Shown: positions 8,827-17,027 of the stretch, one piece after another
Position numbering within the stretch: position 1 is the first letter of the stretch
Layout: each line of letters starts with the position of its first letter
NCBI GenBank assembly: GCA_000171835.1
Contig: ABHC01000008.1
Coordinates: forward strand, 62,001 to 126,000
DNA: 64,000 bases
Direction of reading: 5' to 3'
Origin: an alpha proteobacterium BAL199
Lineage (GTDB): Bacteria > Pseudomonadota > Alphaproteobacteria > Thalassobaculales > Thalassobaculaceae
The notes under the pieces: model-generated
The model's database searches: none
Seen by the model: only the letters and a program-made list of their open reading frames with translations
What the model was told of the DNA's origin: nothing
Made by a program: the position numbers and the translations under genes

Positions 8827-9594
8827 ATGGACAGCCGATTGCACCGGGCATGGGCCGAGGGCAAGGGCGCGCTGAACGGTTGGCTCTCGATCCCGTCGAC
8901 CGTCACCGCCGAATTCATGGCCCTGCAGGATTTCGACAGCCTGACCGTCGACCTGCAGCACGGCCTCGTTGATTACCAAACCGCCCTCAGCCTGTTCCAG
9001 GCGGTTGAAGGTCGTGGTCCGGCGCCACTCGCCCGGGTGCCGTGGAACGAGCCGGGCATCATCATGAAGCTGCTGGATGCCGGCGCCATGGGCATCATCT
9101 GCCCGATGATCAACACTGCCGACGACGCCAAGAAATTCGTCGGTGCCTGCCGCTATCATCCGGATGGCTACCGCTCGACCGGACCAACCCGCGCCGGGTT
9201 GATCTATCCGAACTACTTCCCGCAGGCCAACAAGTCGATCGTCACCCTCGCGATGATCGAGACGGTGGAGGCGGTCGGCAACGTCGATGCGATCTGCGCC
9301 ACCCCCGGCCTGACCGGCGTGTATGTCGGGCCGAGCGACCTGGCGGTTTCCATGCTCAAGAGCCCGGGCATGGACCCGACCGACCCGGAAGTCGTCGCCA
9401 ACATCGACAAGATCCTGGCGGCTGTGAAGAAGGCCGGTCTGAAAGCCGGCATCCACTGTCTGACGGCGGCTTATTCCCGGAAGATGGTGGAGAAGGGCTT
9501 CGACTTCGTCACCCTCGCCTCCGACGTCCGGATGTTCCTGAACGCGGCGTCCGGCGACGTGAAGACGTACCGCGACCTTGAGGCGAAGCGATGA
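8827..9594 (+). CDS. HpcH/HpaI family aldolase
   Basis: Class II pyruvate aldolase of the HpcH/HpaI (4-hydroxy-2-oxoheptanedioate aldolase) family, 255 residues. Such enzymes split 4-hydroxy-2-oxo or 2-keto-3-deoxy acids into pyruvate plus an aldehyde, with a divalent metal. Family features: DLQHGLVDY near the N-terminus, the Arg in LARVPWNEPGI, DAGAMGIICPMINTADDA, the metal-binding Glu in MIETVEAVGNVDAI, and GVYVGPSDLAVSM with the second metal ligand Asp. A strong GAGGAAGGAAA precedes the ATG. Third gene of the operon; its stop overlaps the next start by four bases. Confidence 0.92.
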   Translation: MDSRLHRAWAEGKGALNGWLSIPSTVTAEFMALQDFDSLTVDLQHGLVDYQTALSLFQAVEGRGPAPLARVPWNEPGIIMKLLDAGAMGIICPMINTADDAKKFVGACRYHPDGYRSTGPTRAGLIYPNYFPQANKSIVTLAMIETVEAVGNVDAICATPGLTGVYVGPSDLAVSMLKSPGMDPTDPEVVANIDKILAAVKKAGLKAGIHCLTAAYSRKMVEKGFDFVTLASDVRMFLNAASGDVKTYRDLEAKR

Positions 9595-10730
9595 CGAACG
9601 GCGTCAAGCGCGAGGGGAACCAGGCGCTGGTTCCCTCCGCGGGCATGGAGGCACTCGGCCGGGCGATCTTCGCCAAGGCCGGGTGCTCGCCCGAGGAAGC
9701 GGACCGGATTGCCCGGCGCCTGACCGGCGCCAACCTGCGTGGCCACGACAGCCACGGGGTGATCCGCATCCCACGTTATGTCCAGTGGATCGGCGACGGA
9801 GTTCAGGTTCCGAACCAGACCGTCACGTTGCTGCTCGATCAGCCGAGCTTCGCCATCGTCGACGGTCAGTACGGTTTCGGCCAGTCGATCGGCGAGCAGA
9901 CAGTGGATATTGGTATCGCGCGGGCCAAGAAGCACGGCGTGGCCGTCACGGCACTGCGAAACTCAGGCCATCTCGGCCGGATTGGCGATTGGGCGGAGCG
10001 GGCGGCCGCGCAAAACATCGTCTCGATCCACATGGTCAACGTTCGCGGCTCCCTGCTGGTCGCGCCCTACGGGTCCCTGAGCCGCCGGATGGGCACGTCG
10101 CCGTTCTGCGCCGGCATACCGGTCGCCGGAGGCGAGCCGATCATCCTCGACTTCGCAACGTCGCTGGTCGCCGAAGGCAAGGCCCTGGTCGCCCTGAAGG
10201 GAGGCAAGCCGCTGCCGCACGGCTCGCTGGTCGATGGCGACGGCAACCTGACCGCCGATCCGAGCCCGCTGTATGGCACGGTGCCGCCGAACGGCTATCC
10301 CGATGCCAACAACGGTCCCGGCGCCTTGCGGGCGTTCGGTGATCACAAGGGGTCGGGCATGAACTTCCTGATGGAGATGATGGCCGGTGCCCTGGGTGGC
10401 AGCGGGACCGCCGGCGCAATCGGCGAGCCGAAGCGCCGCCGGTTCTGCAACGGCATGTTCTCGTTCTACGTCGATGCCGCCGCCTTCGACACCGACAACG
10501 CGTTCGCAGCCGAGGTTAGGAGCTACGTCGATTTCGTGAAATCGGCGACCCCCACGACCCCGGGCGGCGAGGTGCTGGTTCCTGGTGAGAAGGAGCGCGC
10601 AACGCTGGCCGAGCGGACCGCCACTGGCCTGCCTCTGGCAGTCGAAGCCTGGGACGACATTCTGAACACCGCCCGCAAGCTCGGGATCGGCGAGACCGAC
10701 ATCAAGACGGCGGTCGGCGGGGCCATCTGA
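9591..10730 (+). CDS. Ldh family oxidoreductase (malate/L-lactate dehydrogenase type)
   Basis: NAD(P)-dependent oxidoreductase of the Ldh_2 superfamily (YlbC, ureidoglycolate, malate/sulfolactate dehydrogenases), 379 residues, acting on a 2-hydroxyacid or 2-oxoacid. Diagnostic segments are LRGHDSHGVIRIPRY (with the catalytic His), DGQYGFGQ, the nucleotide-binding SGHLGRIGDWAERAA, and GDHKGSGMNFLMEMMAGALGG. It begins in an ATGA overlap with the aldolase stop, so translation is coupled. Together with the upstream D-hydroxyacid dehydrogenase it would give the operon two hydroxyacid oxidoreductases of opposite fold, perhaps handling two centres or an epimerisation. That role is inference. Confidence 0.92.
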   Translation: MTNGVKREGNQALVPSAGMEALGRAIFAKAGCSPEEADRIARRLTGANLRGHDSHGVIRIPRYVQWIGDGVQVPNQTVTLLLDQPSFAIVDGQYGFGQSIGEQTVDIGIARAKKHGVAVTALRNSGHLGRIGDWAERAAAQNIVSIHMVNVRGSLLVAPYGSLSRRMGTSPFCAGIPVAGGEPIILDFATSLVAEGKALVALKGGKPLPHGSLVDGDGNLTADPSPLYGTVPPNGYPDANNGPGALRAFGDHKGSGMNFLMEMMAGALGGSGTAGAIGEPKRRRFCNGMFSFYVDAAAFDTDNAFAAEVRSYVDFVKSATPTTPGGEVLVPGEKERATLAERTATGLPLAVEAWDDILNTARKLGIGETDIKTAVGGAI

Positions 10731-10742
10731 GCGGTCGAATTC

Positions 10743-11714
10743 TCAGTCACGCGGCCCCGGCACCGGGGTCGTGTGATCTGCGACATACGCCCCGCGGCTT
10801 CCCTTAGGGCGCCAGCGGCCGGTGGTGGTATCCGCGCTGGTGTGCAGTTCGAGTTCGGCGTTGAGTTCGGCCCCGATGCAGACGATGTACGCGGAGATGT
10901 AGAGCCACATCAGCAGGACCACGACCGCGCCGAGCGCGCCAAACGTCTCGTTGTATGTTCCGACATTGGCAACATACCGCCCGAACCCCCAGGACGCGGC
11001 CAGCCACAACACGGTTGCCAGGATGGATCCCGGAGTGATCCAGACGGTGCGGGCGCTGCGGCGGTTCGGCCCGTAGCGGTACAGCAACCCAAGCGCCACC
11101 AGAACAACGCCGGCCAGTAATAGCCATCGGGCTCCCAGCAGCATGTTGGATACGGTGTCCCGAAACGCCAGCAGCGCCACGGCAGCCGGCACCGCCGCCA
11201 GCAATCCGATCGCCAACACAGCGAACACGAGTCCCGCCAAAGTGAAGGCCAGGGCCGTAATCCGCGGCCGGATCCAGCCGCTACGGTGGGTTTCGTTGTA
11301 GGCAATGTCCATTGCGCTCAGCAACGCAGTCGCACCCTTCGCGCTGCTCCAGATTGCCAAGACCAGGGTGAAGACAAGGCCGAGACCAAGCGTGGTGTCG
11401 GTCGTGCCGCTGACCTGCTTCAACTGCATCGCCAGCAGGTCGAATACCTCTGCAGGAACCAGCTCTCGGATTGGCTCCAGTTGCGGCATCACCATTCCCG
11501 GATCGGCAACCAGACCGTAAAGGATCACGAAGGCGGCGATGGCGGGAAAGATCGACAGGAAGCCGAAGAACGCCACACCGGCGGCCACGACCGGAACATC
11601 GTCCTTGGAGATCTGGCCAGTGACCCGTTTAGCCACCCCCCACCACCCGCGAAGCGGAATCCGACGCGGTGCCGTCGCATGCTTTCCAAGGTGGTCACTG
11701 TCGGAGCCTGTCAT
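10743..11714 (-). CDS. YihY/BrkB family inner-membrane protein
   Basis: Integral membrane protein of the YihY (formerly RNase BN) family, 323 residues with about six helices. Characteristic segments are VAAGVAFFGFLSIFPAIAAFVILYG, AIWSSAKGATALLSAMDIAYNE, and the YNETFGALGAVVVLLMWLYIS region near the C-terminus. The family is conserved but of unknown function; it is not an RNase. Its 3' end faces the Ldh-type gene 12 bases away. It is separated from the lyase gene behind it by 93 bases and may have its own promoter. Confidence 0.93.
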   Translation of the reverse strand: MTGSDSDHLGKHATAPRRIPLRGWWGVAKRVTGQISKDDVPVVAAGVAFFGFLSIFPAIAAFVILYGLVADPGMVMPQLEPIRELVPAEVFDLLAMQLKQVSGTTDTTLGLGLVFTLVLAIWSSAKGATALLSAMDIAYNETHRSGWIRPRITALAFTLAGLVFAVLAIGLLAAVPAAVALLAFRDTVSNMLLGARWLLLAGVVLVALGLLYRYGPNRRSARTVWITPGSILATVLWLAASWGFGRYVANVGTYNETFGALGAVVVLLMWLYISAYIVCIGAELNAELELHTSADTTTGRWRPKGSRGAYVADHTTPVPGPRD

Positions 11715-11807
11715 CGCCGGGCAGACACACCTTCCTGAACGACCCAGGAAGGACCTGGGCTCAGCACAAGCAACGCGGCTCGATGTGCCGAGGTTCCGGG
11801 ACTGTCC

Positions 11808-12701
11808 TCAGCTGGACGAATCGTCAACCGGTCCGTAGCGCCGCTCCTCGGCGTAGTAGCTGTCAAAGCCGACGGTCTCGTAGAGCTGCTCGAACGGCAT
11901 CAGCCGATCGCCGCCGGGGTGACTGCCCGCGGCCATCAACGCCAAGGTATCGTGCATGGCGCGCAGCGAGGCATTCAACAATGTCAGCCCGAACAGCGCC
12001 AGGTCGTAGCCCAGCGCCTCCGCCTGCTTCGGCGACAGCAACGCCCGGTCCGGCTTCTCGACCTGCGCCAGCATGGTCGGCACCGCGACCCGGCGGTTCA
12101 ACTCCGCCATCTCGGCCTCCGACTGCGGTCCTTCGAAATACACGATGTCGGCCCCCAGGTCGGCGAACGCCTCGGCCCGCCACAAGGCCTCTTCGAACCC
12201 CTCGGGCCCTCGGCTGTCGGTGCGGCCGATGACCAGGATGTCGCCGCCCGCCGCCTGGATCTCAGCGCGCGCGTCGAGCGCCGCGCGCAGACGCGTGGTG
12301 GCTTCCGCCCTGTCGACCACCGCCAAACCGTGAGCGTAACCGCAACGCTTGGGATAGACCTGATCCTCGATCATGGCGCAGGCGAATCCGGCACGGTGGT
12401 AGCCGCGAACTGTGCGCTTCACGTTCACCGGGTTCCCGAAGCCGGTGTCGGCGTCGCCGATCACCGGGATGTGGACGGCGTCGCAGATCCGCCGCCCCTG
12501 CGCGACCATCTCCTCGTAGGAGATCAGCCCGGCATCCGGCAGCGCCAGTTGCGTCGCCGACACCGCGTACCCGCTCATGAACGCAACGTCGAAGCCGGCA
12601 CGCTCGATCAGCCGGGCGGACATTGCGTCGAAGCAACTCGGCACCACCGCGATCCCCGGCCGGGTCAGCAGGGCGCGCAACATCGGTGCGTGTGTGGACA
12701 T
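11808..12701 (-). CDS. Isocitrate lyase/PEP mutase family lyase
   Basis: TIM-barrel enzyme of the ICL/PEP mutase superfamily, 297 residues. The Mg-binding GDADTGFGNP is at 82-91 and EDQVYPKRCGYAHG at 112-125. The loop carries Cys120, as in methylisocitrate-type C-C lyases, although the usual following His is Tyr here. This favours a lyase (2-methylisocitrate or a related 2-hydroxy acid) over the Cys-lacking oxaloacetate decarboxylases, but the Tyr makes the substrate uncertain. AAGGAGA precedes the ATG at ideal spacing. Its neighbours are unrelated and no prp genes adjoin it. Confidence 0.85.
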   Translation of the reverse strand: MSTHAPMLRALLTRPGIAVVPSCFDAMSARLIERAGFDVAFMSGYAVSATQLALPDAGLISYEEMVAQGRRICDAVHIPVIGDADTGFGNPVNVKRTVRGYHRAGFACAMIEDQVYPKRCGYAHGLAVVDRAEATTRLRAALDARAEIQAAGGDILVIGRTDSRGPEGFEEALWRAEAFADLGADIVYFEGPQSEAEMAELNRRVAVPTMLAQVEKPDRALLSPKQAEALGYDLALFGLTLLNASLRAMHDTLALMAAGSHPGGDRLMPFEQLYETVGFDSYYAEERRYGPVDDSSS

Positions 12702-12786
12702 GGACGGTCTCCTTGATGCGGTCGGCTGGTCGGTTGGCAGCCGGAGCCTAGCGCCTCCAACCAGAAGAATGCACCACTGGCATTGC

Positions 12787-13887
12787 TCAAAGCTCTACCG
12801 GCCGCCGGAACGCCCGGCCGACTGACCGGGCCAACGCCTCGGGCAGATCACACACCCAGTGATCCGCGAGATACCGCCGGAAATCGTAGATCGTGACGGC
12901 CGGACAGACCTCAAACTCCAGCAGGTAGGGAACACCGCCCGTGCTCACTCGAAAATCGAGGGAAAACACGTCTCGCAGACCGAGGCCAACCGCGACTCGG
13001 CGCGCCATCGCGGCAATCTCGGTCGCAACGTCAGGGTCCTCCGCAAACAGGTCGATCATCCGCGGAACGAAGGTCGCCGTCCCGCCTCTCGAGGCTGATG
13101 CGGTCCCTTCGGTGTCGGCGGTGCCAGACAGAGTGACGTTGTCGGCCATGGTCATGAACGCGCCAGCCGCCTCGCCCCGACCGCCGGTCTCCAGGCGGTA
13201 AACACCCAACCGTTTGAGTTCGGGATCGGCATCGACCGCCATGTACGACACCCGCACGTCGAAGCCTGGAACGAAGGCCTGGACGACCGCGTCATCGCGA
13301 TAGCGCGCGTGGATCCGGCCGGACAGCGCGGTCGCCTGCTCGACGGTATCGACCCTCGAGTCGGCCCAGATCCCCAGCTTGGCGCCAAGCGTGTTGGGTT
13401 TCACGAACCACGGCCCCGGTCCATCCAAAGGCGGAGAAAGCCACCGACCGTCCCGCATCAGTCCGGTTCGCGGAACGGCAACGCCGAGAGACTCGGCAAC
13501 GGCACCGCATTTCGCCTTGTCCTGCGCCAGATGCTGGACATGCGGCAACGCACCGAAGCTGCGGGCACCGAATAGCCGGGCGACCGCCGAGCCGCCGCTG
13601 CCTCGGTAGTATCGGATGCCGTCTGTTACCGGCCAGACCACGGTGTCGGCCGGCCGTTCGCGCAGCCAGTCGATCCATTCGGCGGGTACCGTGGGGTCGG
13701 CGAACCGGACGGCAACGCCAACAGCCTCCAAAGCGGACCGGATCGGGGCTTCGAATGCAACGAGATCGGTCGCCTGGCTCAGATACCCGGCGATTTCGCC
13801 TGCAGTCTCAGGAGCGAACCCCGCGACCTGCAGCCGCGCCGCACACTCGGCCTCCCGCTCGGCCAGGATCAGCATACGGCGCGTCAT
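12787..13887 (-). CDS. ATP-grasp domain protein
   Basis: Probable cytoplasmic ATP-grasp ligase of 366 residues with a D-Ala-D-Ala-ligase-like layout. An N-terminal Rossmann-like part is followed by VKPNTLGAKLGIWADSRV (ATP-lysine strand and flexible loop), AFVPGFDVRVSYMAVD, and a C-terminal LLEFEVCPAVTIYDFRRYL where family members have metal-binding Glu/Asn residues. The substrate carboxylate and nucleophile are unknown. I use the ATG of MTRRMLILAE, which overlaps the stop of the upstream metallo-hydrolase gene by four bases; the longer open frame upstream is a shadow of that gene. The tight pairing implies one pathway. Confidence 0.8.
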   Translation of the reverse strand: MTRRMLILAEREAECAARLQVAGFAPETAGEIAGYLSQATDLVAFEAPIRSALEAVGVAVRFADPTVPAEWIDWLRERPADTVVWPVTDGIRYYRGSGGSAVARLFGARSFGALPHVQHLAQDKAKCGAVAESLGVAVPRTGLMRDGRWLSPPLDGPGPWFVKPNTLGAKLGIWADSRVDTVEQATALSGRIHARYRDDAVVQAFVPGFDVRVSYMAVDADPELKRLGVYRLETGGRGEAAGAFMTMADNVTLSGTADTEGTASASRGGTATFVPRMIDLFAEDPDVATEIAAMARRVAVGLGLRDVFSLDFRVSTGGVPYLLEFEVCPAVTIYDFRRYLADHWVCDLPEALARSVGRAFRRPVEL

Positions 13888-14615
13888 GCCGACTTCTCCC
13901 GCCGATAGGCCTCGATGAGTTTGCGCAACCGCCGTCCGTCGAAAACCTCGAAATGCCCAGGAAACACCCTCGATACCGGCAGTTCGAGCAGCCGCTGGTG
14001 GGTTGCCAGCAGGTCCGGGATCGACGCACCCGGGATGGTGTCGAACATCTCGCCGGCGTAGATCGCATCGGCCGCGAACAGGAAACCAGTCGCTTCCTCG
14101 AAGAGACACACGTGGCCCGGCGAATGGCCCGGCGTGTGCAACACCGTCAGGGTTCGACCGCCGAGTTCTAGGCGATCACCCTCCTCGACCGTCGCGGTCG
14201 CTGGCATCGGAGGCAGACGCCAAGAATCGGCGTCAAAGCCACCGGAAACCGGATCGAAGGCGAGCGCGTCGTAGCCGTGCAGGAACGGCAGGCTCTGCAC
14301 CGCTTCGGGCGTCGGATCCGCCAGGATCGACGCTTCCAGCGGGTGAACCAGCCGTTCGGCAAAACGGTGCAAGCCGCCAACGTGGTCGAAATGAGTATGA
14401 CTGGCGAGGGCGACGACCGGTCGATCGAACAACTCGGGCACCGCCTGATCCAGCGGAACCAGCCCCCACCCGGCGTCGAGCACGAGCCGACGTTCGGCGC
14501 CGTCGATCACCCAGATGGCGCCGCGGCAATATGGATGGGCGAACAACTCCTCGATCCGCCACAGCCCGTCGCCATGGTTCTCGACCCGGATCGTTCCGTC
14601 GTCACGCGCTTGCAT
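13884..14615 (-). CDS. Metallo-beta-lactamase-fold hydrolase
   Basis: MBL-fold hydrolase, 243 residues, with the dinuclear metal motif HTHFDH at 73-78, a third His in TPGHSPGHVCLF, the Asp of FAADAIYAG, and a final His in VFPGHFEVF. All ligands are therefore present. Family members include glyoxalase II and lactonases. Acidic and aromatic residues near the active site do not reveal the substrate. The gene is translationally coupled to the ATP-grasp gene downstream (ATGA). No signal peptide is seen, so it is cytoplasmic. Confidence 0.9.
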   Translation of the reverse strand: MQARDDGTIRVENHGDGLWRIEELFAHPYCRGAIWVIDGAERRLVLDAGWGLVPLDQAVPELFDRPVVALASHTHFDHVGGLHRFAERLVHPLEASILADPTPEAVQSLPFLHGYDALAFDPVSGGFDADSWRLPPMPATATVEEGDRLELGGRTLTVLHTPGHSPGHVCLFEEATGFLFAADAIYAGEMFDTIPGASIPDLLATHQRLLELPVSRVFPGHFEVFDGRRLRKLIEAYRREKSA

Positions 14616-14656
14616 CGCCTACCCTCAACACGAGGAGTCGATGGTGGCAAAAGCAA

Positions 14657-14683
14657 AACCCCCGCGCCAGCGGCGTGGGGGTT
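14657..14683 (-). terminator. rpmF terminator
   Basis: A 12-bp stem, AACCCCCGCGCC with GGCGTGGGGGTT (one G-T pair), closes an AGC loop. On the minus strand it is followed by TTGCTTTTGCC, a good intrinsic terminator 30 bases after the L32 stop. Confidence 0.85.
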
Positions 14684-14713
14684 CGCAAAACATCCAGACG
14701 TCGAAAACGCTGC

Positions 14714-14899
14714 TTAGATCTTCTCTTTGACCTTCAGGACCTGACGGCCACGATACATGCCGGTCTTCAGGTCGATGTGGTGCGGCCGGTGCAATTCGCC
14801 GGTATCCGGATTCTCGACATAGGCGTCGGGACGGATACTGTCGTGCGCCCGGCGCATGCCCCGCTTGGACGGGCTGGTTTTCCGCTTTGGAACGGCCAT
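14714..14899 (-). CDS. rpmF: 50S ribosomal protein L32
   Basis: Small ribosomal protein of the large subunit, 61 residues. The N-terminus [20 protein letters not shown] is the invariant L32 signature (Met-Ala-Val-Pro-Lys, then basic). The C-terminal half [20 protein letters not shown] is the alphaproteobacterial form, which lacks the zinc-ribbon cysteines. Start is the ATG at 14899. The gene stands alone rather than next to plsX, as it is in many bacteria, and is followed by a strong terminator. Confidence 0.97.
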   Translation of the reverse strand: MAVPKRKTSPSKRGMRRAHDSIRPDAYVENPDTGELHRPHHIDLKTGMYRGRQVLKVKEKI

Positions 14900-15105
14900 C
14901 GTTCGCACTCCACAAGAAACACTGCGTCGCAGGCGCACCCGCAACGGAGGGCGCGTTATACGGATTCGCATCGGTGGATGCAAGGGTCGTCGCGCATGAC
15001 GGATCGGGTAAAGTCAGGCGCCGTCCGGATGTCACACGATCGACACGAGTCTCCCGTACAGACGTGGCACACTCCCACGCTTCCGCCATCCAACCATTGT
15101 CCATC

Positions 15106-16245
15106 ATGAACACCATATTCCAGAACGCTCGCATCGTCCTGAACGACCAGATCGTCTCCGGCACCCTGGAGGTACGGGATGGCCGGATCGCCGCTGTCGA
15201 CGACACTCCGGCAGCGCCGAACGGTGCCCTGGACCTCGACGGCGACTACCTGATGCCCGGCCTGATCGACCTGCACACCGACAATCTTGAGAGCCACTAC
15301 GAGCCGCGCCCACAAGTCTACTGGGACCCGATTGCGGCGGCGGTGAATCACGATGGCGAAGTGGCGGTAGCCGGCGTCACCACCGTGTTCGACGCGCTGT
15401 GCCTCGGGCTGACCGACAAGGGTGAGTTGCGGGCCAAGCACGTCCGCCCCCTGGTCAACGGCGTTACCAATGCCAGGGCCGCCGGAATGCTGCGCATCGA
15501 CCACCGCATTCACCTGCGCTGCGAGGTCATCGGTCCGACCGTGCTGGACCAGCTCGCGACCTTCGACGACGACCCAACGGTCGGCCTGATCTCGGTCATG
15601 GACCACGCACCGGGCCAGCGGCAAACCGCCGACGTCCAGGTCTGGTTCAAGCTGCGCTGCGAGATCGACGGCATGTCCCGGGACCAGGCCGAGGCCGACT
15701 TCGAGCGTCTGACCAACGCGTCGCGTGAGTTTGGGCCGAGTCATCGTCGCGCTGTCGCGGCCTGGGCGCGCGACCGCGGGCTTGGGCTTGCCAGCCATGA
15801 CGACCAGACGGTGGATCATGTCGCGGAGTCCGCCGATATCGGCTGCACGATCGCCGAGTTTCCGACGACCGTCGAAGCGGCGCGTGCCTCACGCGAATCC
15901 GGTATCGCCGTCATGATGGGCGGCCCTAATCTGGTCCGCGGCCGATCGTCCTACGGCAACATCACGGCGCGCGAATTGGCGGAGGCCGGGCTGCTGGACA
16001 TCGTTTCCTCAGACTATGTACCGGCGAGCATGTTGCACGCGGTCTTCACGCTTGCCGAAACGGTCGATGGGTGGAACCTGCCACGCGCTGTCGCAACGGT
16101 GACGTCCACCCCTGCGGCCGCCGCCCACCTCGACGACCGAGGGCGCATGGAGGCCGGCCTGCGGGCCGACCTGATCCGGGTACGGGTGGTCGACGGCCGA
16201 CCGGTGGTACGCGGCGTCTGGGTCGCCGGCGAGCGGGTGGCGTGA
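15106..16245 (+). CDS. phnM: Alpha-D-ribose 1-methylphosphonate 5-triphosphate diphosphatase
   Basis: Amidohydrolase-superfamily enzyme PhnM of the C-P lyase pathway. It removes pyrophosphate from ribose methylphosphonate triphosphate to give the 5-phosphate. The 379 residues fit the family. PGLIDLHTDNLESHYEPRP (51-69) carries the metal-binding HTD variant of PhnM, and LASHDDQTVDHV, IAEFPTTVEAA and VSSDYVPASML follow in order. Start is the ATG before NTIFQNARIV. No phnGHIJKL genes accompany it here, so it may be a dispersed part of a C-P lyase route or act on a different nucleotide-like substrate. It overlaps the next gene by four bases (GTGA). Confidence 0.93.
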   Translation: MNTIFQNARIVLNDQIVSGTLEVRDGRIAAVDDTPAAPNGALDLDGDYLMPGLIDLHTDNLESHYEPRPQVYWDPIAAAVNHDGEVAVAGVTTVFDALCLGLTDKGELRAKHVRPLVNGVTNARAAGMLRIDHRIHLRCEVIGPTVLDQLATFDDDPTVGLISVMDHAPGQRQTADVQVWFKLRCEIDGMSRDQAEADFERLTNASREFGPSHRRAVAAWARDRGLGLASHDDQTVDHVAESADIGCTIAEFPTTVEAARASRESGIAVMMGGPNLVRGRSSYGNITARELAEAGLLDIVSSDYVPASMLHAVFTLAETVDGWNLPRAVATVTSTPAAAAHLDDRGRMEAGLRADLIRVRVVDGRPVVRGVWVAGERVA

Positions 16246-17027
16246 CGGGTTTCGGTTCGCAGCACGTCGCCCTGCTCATGCTGCTTGGGCTCGCGGCATG
16301 TGCGGGGGCCAGGCAACCGGCGACTGACTGCCCTGCCCCCGCAGTCATCATCGACATCGGCCATACCGCCGTTGCGCCCGGCGCGACCGCGGCGTCCGGT
16401 GCCACCGAACACTCATACAATCACCGATTTGCCGCGTTGCTCGCCAAGACGCTGCAGAACCAGGGTCGGACCATCCATACCGTAGAAATCACGGGGCCCG
16501 ACCCGCGGCTGGACCGTCGCGTAGAGGAGATCCGGTCGATCACCTACGGTATCACGCATAGCCTTGTTCTGTCGGTTCACCACGACTCGGTACAGGAACG
16601 CTATCTGAAGTCCCGCTTGGTGGACGGCGTCGAGCGCCTCTACACGGACACCGCCACCGGATTCTCGCTGTTCGTGCCGGCCGAAACTGCGGTTGCCGGG
16701 GACAGCCTGGCCGCCGCCCGGTCCATCGCCGATCGCCTGATCGCTGCCGGCGAACGGCCGAGCCGTCATCATGCCGAGCCGATCGAAGGCGAGAACCGGC
16801 GCCTGCTCGATCAGGAGCGTGGCATCTATGCAGGCGATTTCCTGAAGATCCTGCGCACCGCCGAAGCGCCGATCGTCCTGCTCGAAATCGGGGTAATCAA
16901 GAATCCGGCGGACGAGCAACGCCTGTCCGATCCCTCAACCGCCACCGCAGTTGCCGAGGCAATCGCCGGCGGTGCCACCCTGCCCTGCCGAGTCACTTCA
17001 CCGTCAGCGGCCAGAATACCGGGATGA
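16242..17027 (+). CDS. Lipoprotein N-acetylmuramoyl-L-alanine amidase-like
   Basis: Predicted lipoprotein of the Amidase_3 zinc fold, 261 residues, starting at a GTG that overlaps the phnM stop. The leader ends in the lipobox LAAC with Cys20, so it should be lipid-anchored in the periplasm. Amidase features are IIDIGHTAVAPGATAASG (first zinc His), a Glu in GATEHSYNHRF, LVLSVHHDSV (second His) and IVLLEIGVIKNPADEQRL with the catalytic Glu. It would cleave the amide between muramic acid and stem peptide. The C-terminal 35 bases overlap the convergent permease gene. Confidence 0.82.
   Translation: MTGFGSQHVALLMLLGLAACAGARQPATDCPAPAVIIDIGHTAVAPGATAASGATEHSYNHRFAALLAKTLQNQGRTIHTVEITGPDPRLDRRVEEIRSITYGITHSLVLSVHHDSVQERYLKSRLVDGVERLYTDTATGFSLFVPAETAVAGDSLAAARSIADRLIAAGERPSRHHAEPIEGENRRLLDQERGIYAGDFLKILRTAEAPIVLLEIGVIKNPADEQRLSDPSTATAVAEAIAGGATLPCRVTSPSAARIPG

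Noticed and set aside
10751-10775. GC-rich hairpin near the convergent Ldh/YihY ends
   Set aside because: The CCCCGG/CCGGGG arms are only six bases with almost no loop, lie inside the YihY coding sequence and have no T-run.
13888-14109. Upstream extension of the ATP-grasp gene
   Set aside because: It runs through the metallo-hydrolase gene in another frame. The ATG at 13887 overlaps the upstream stop and fits the family.
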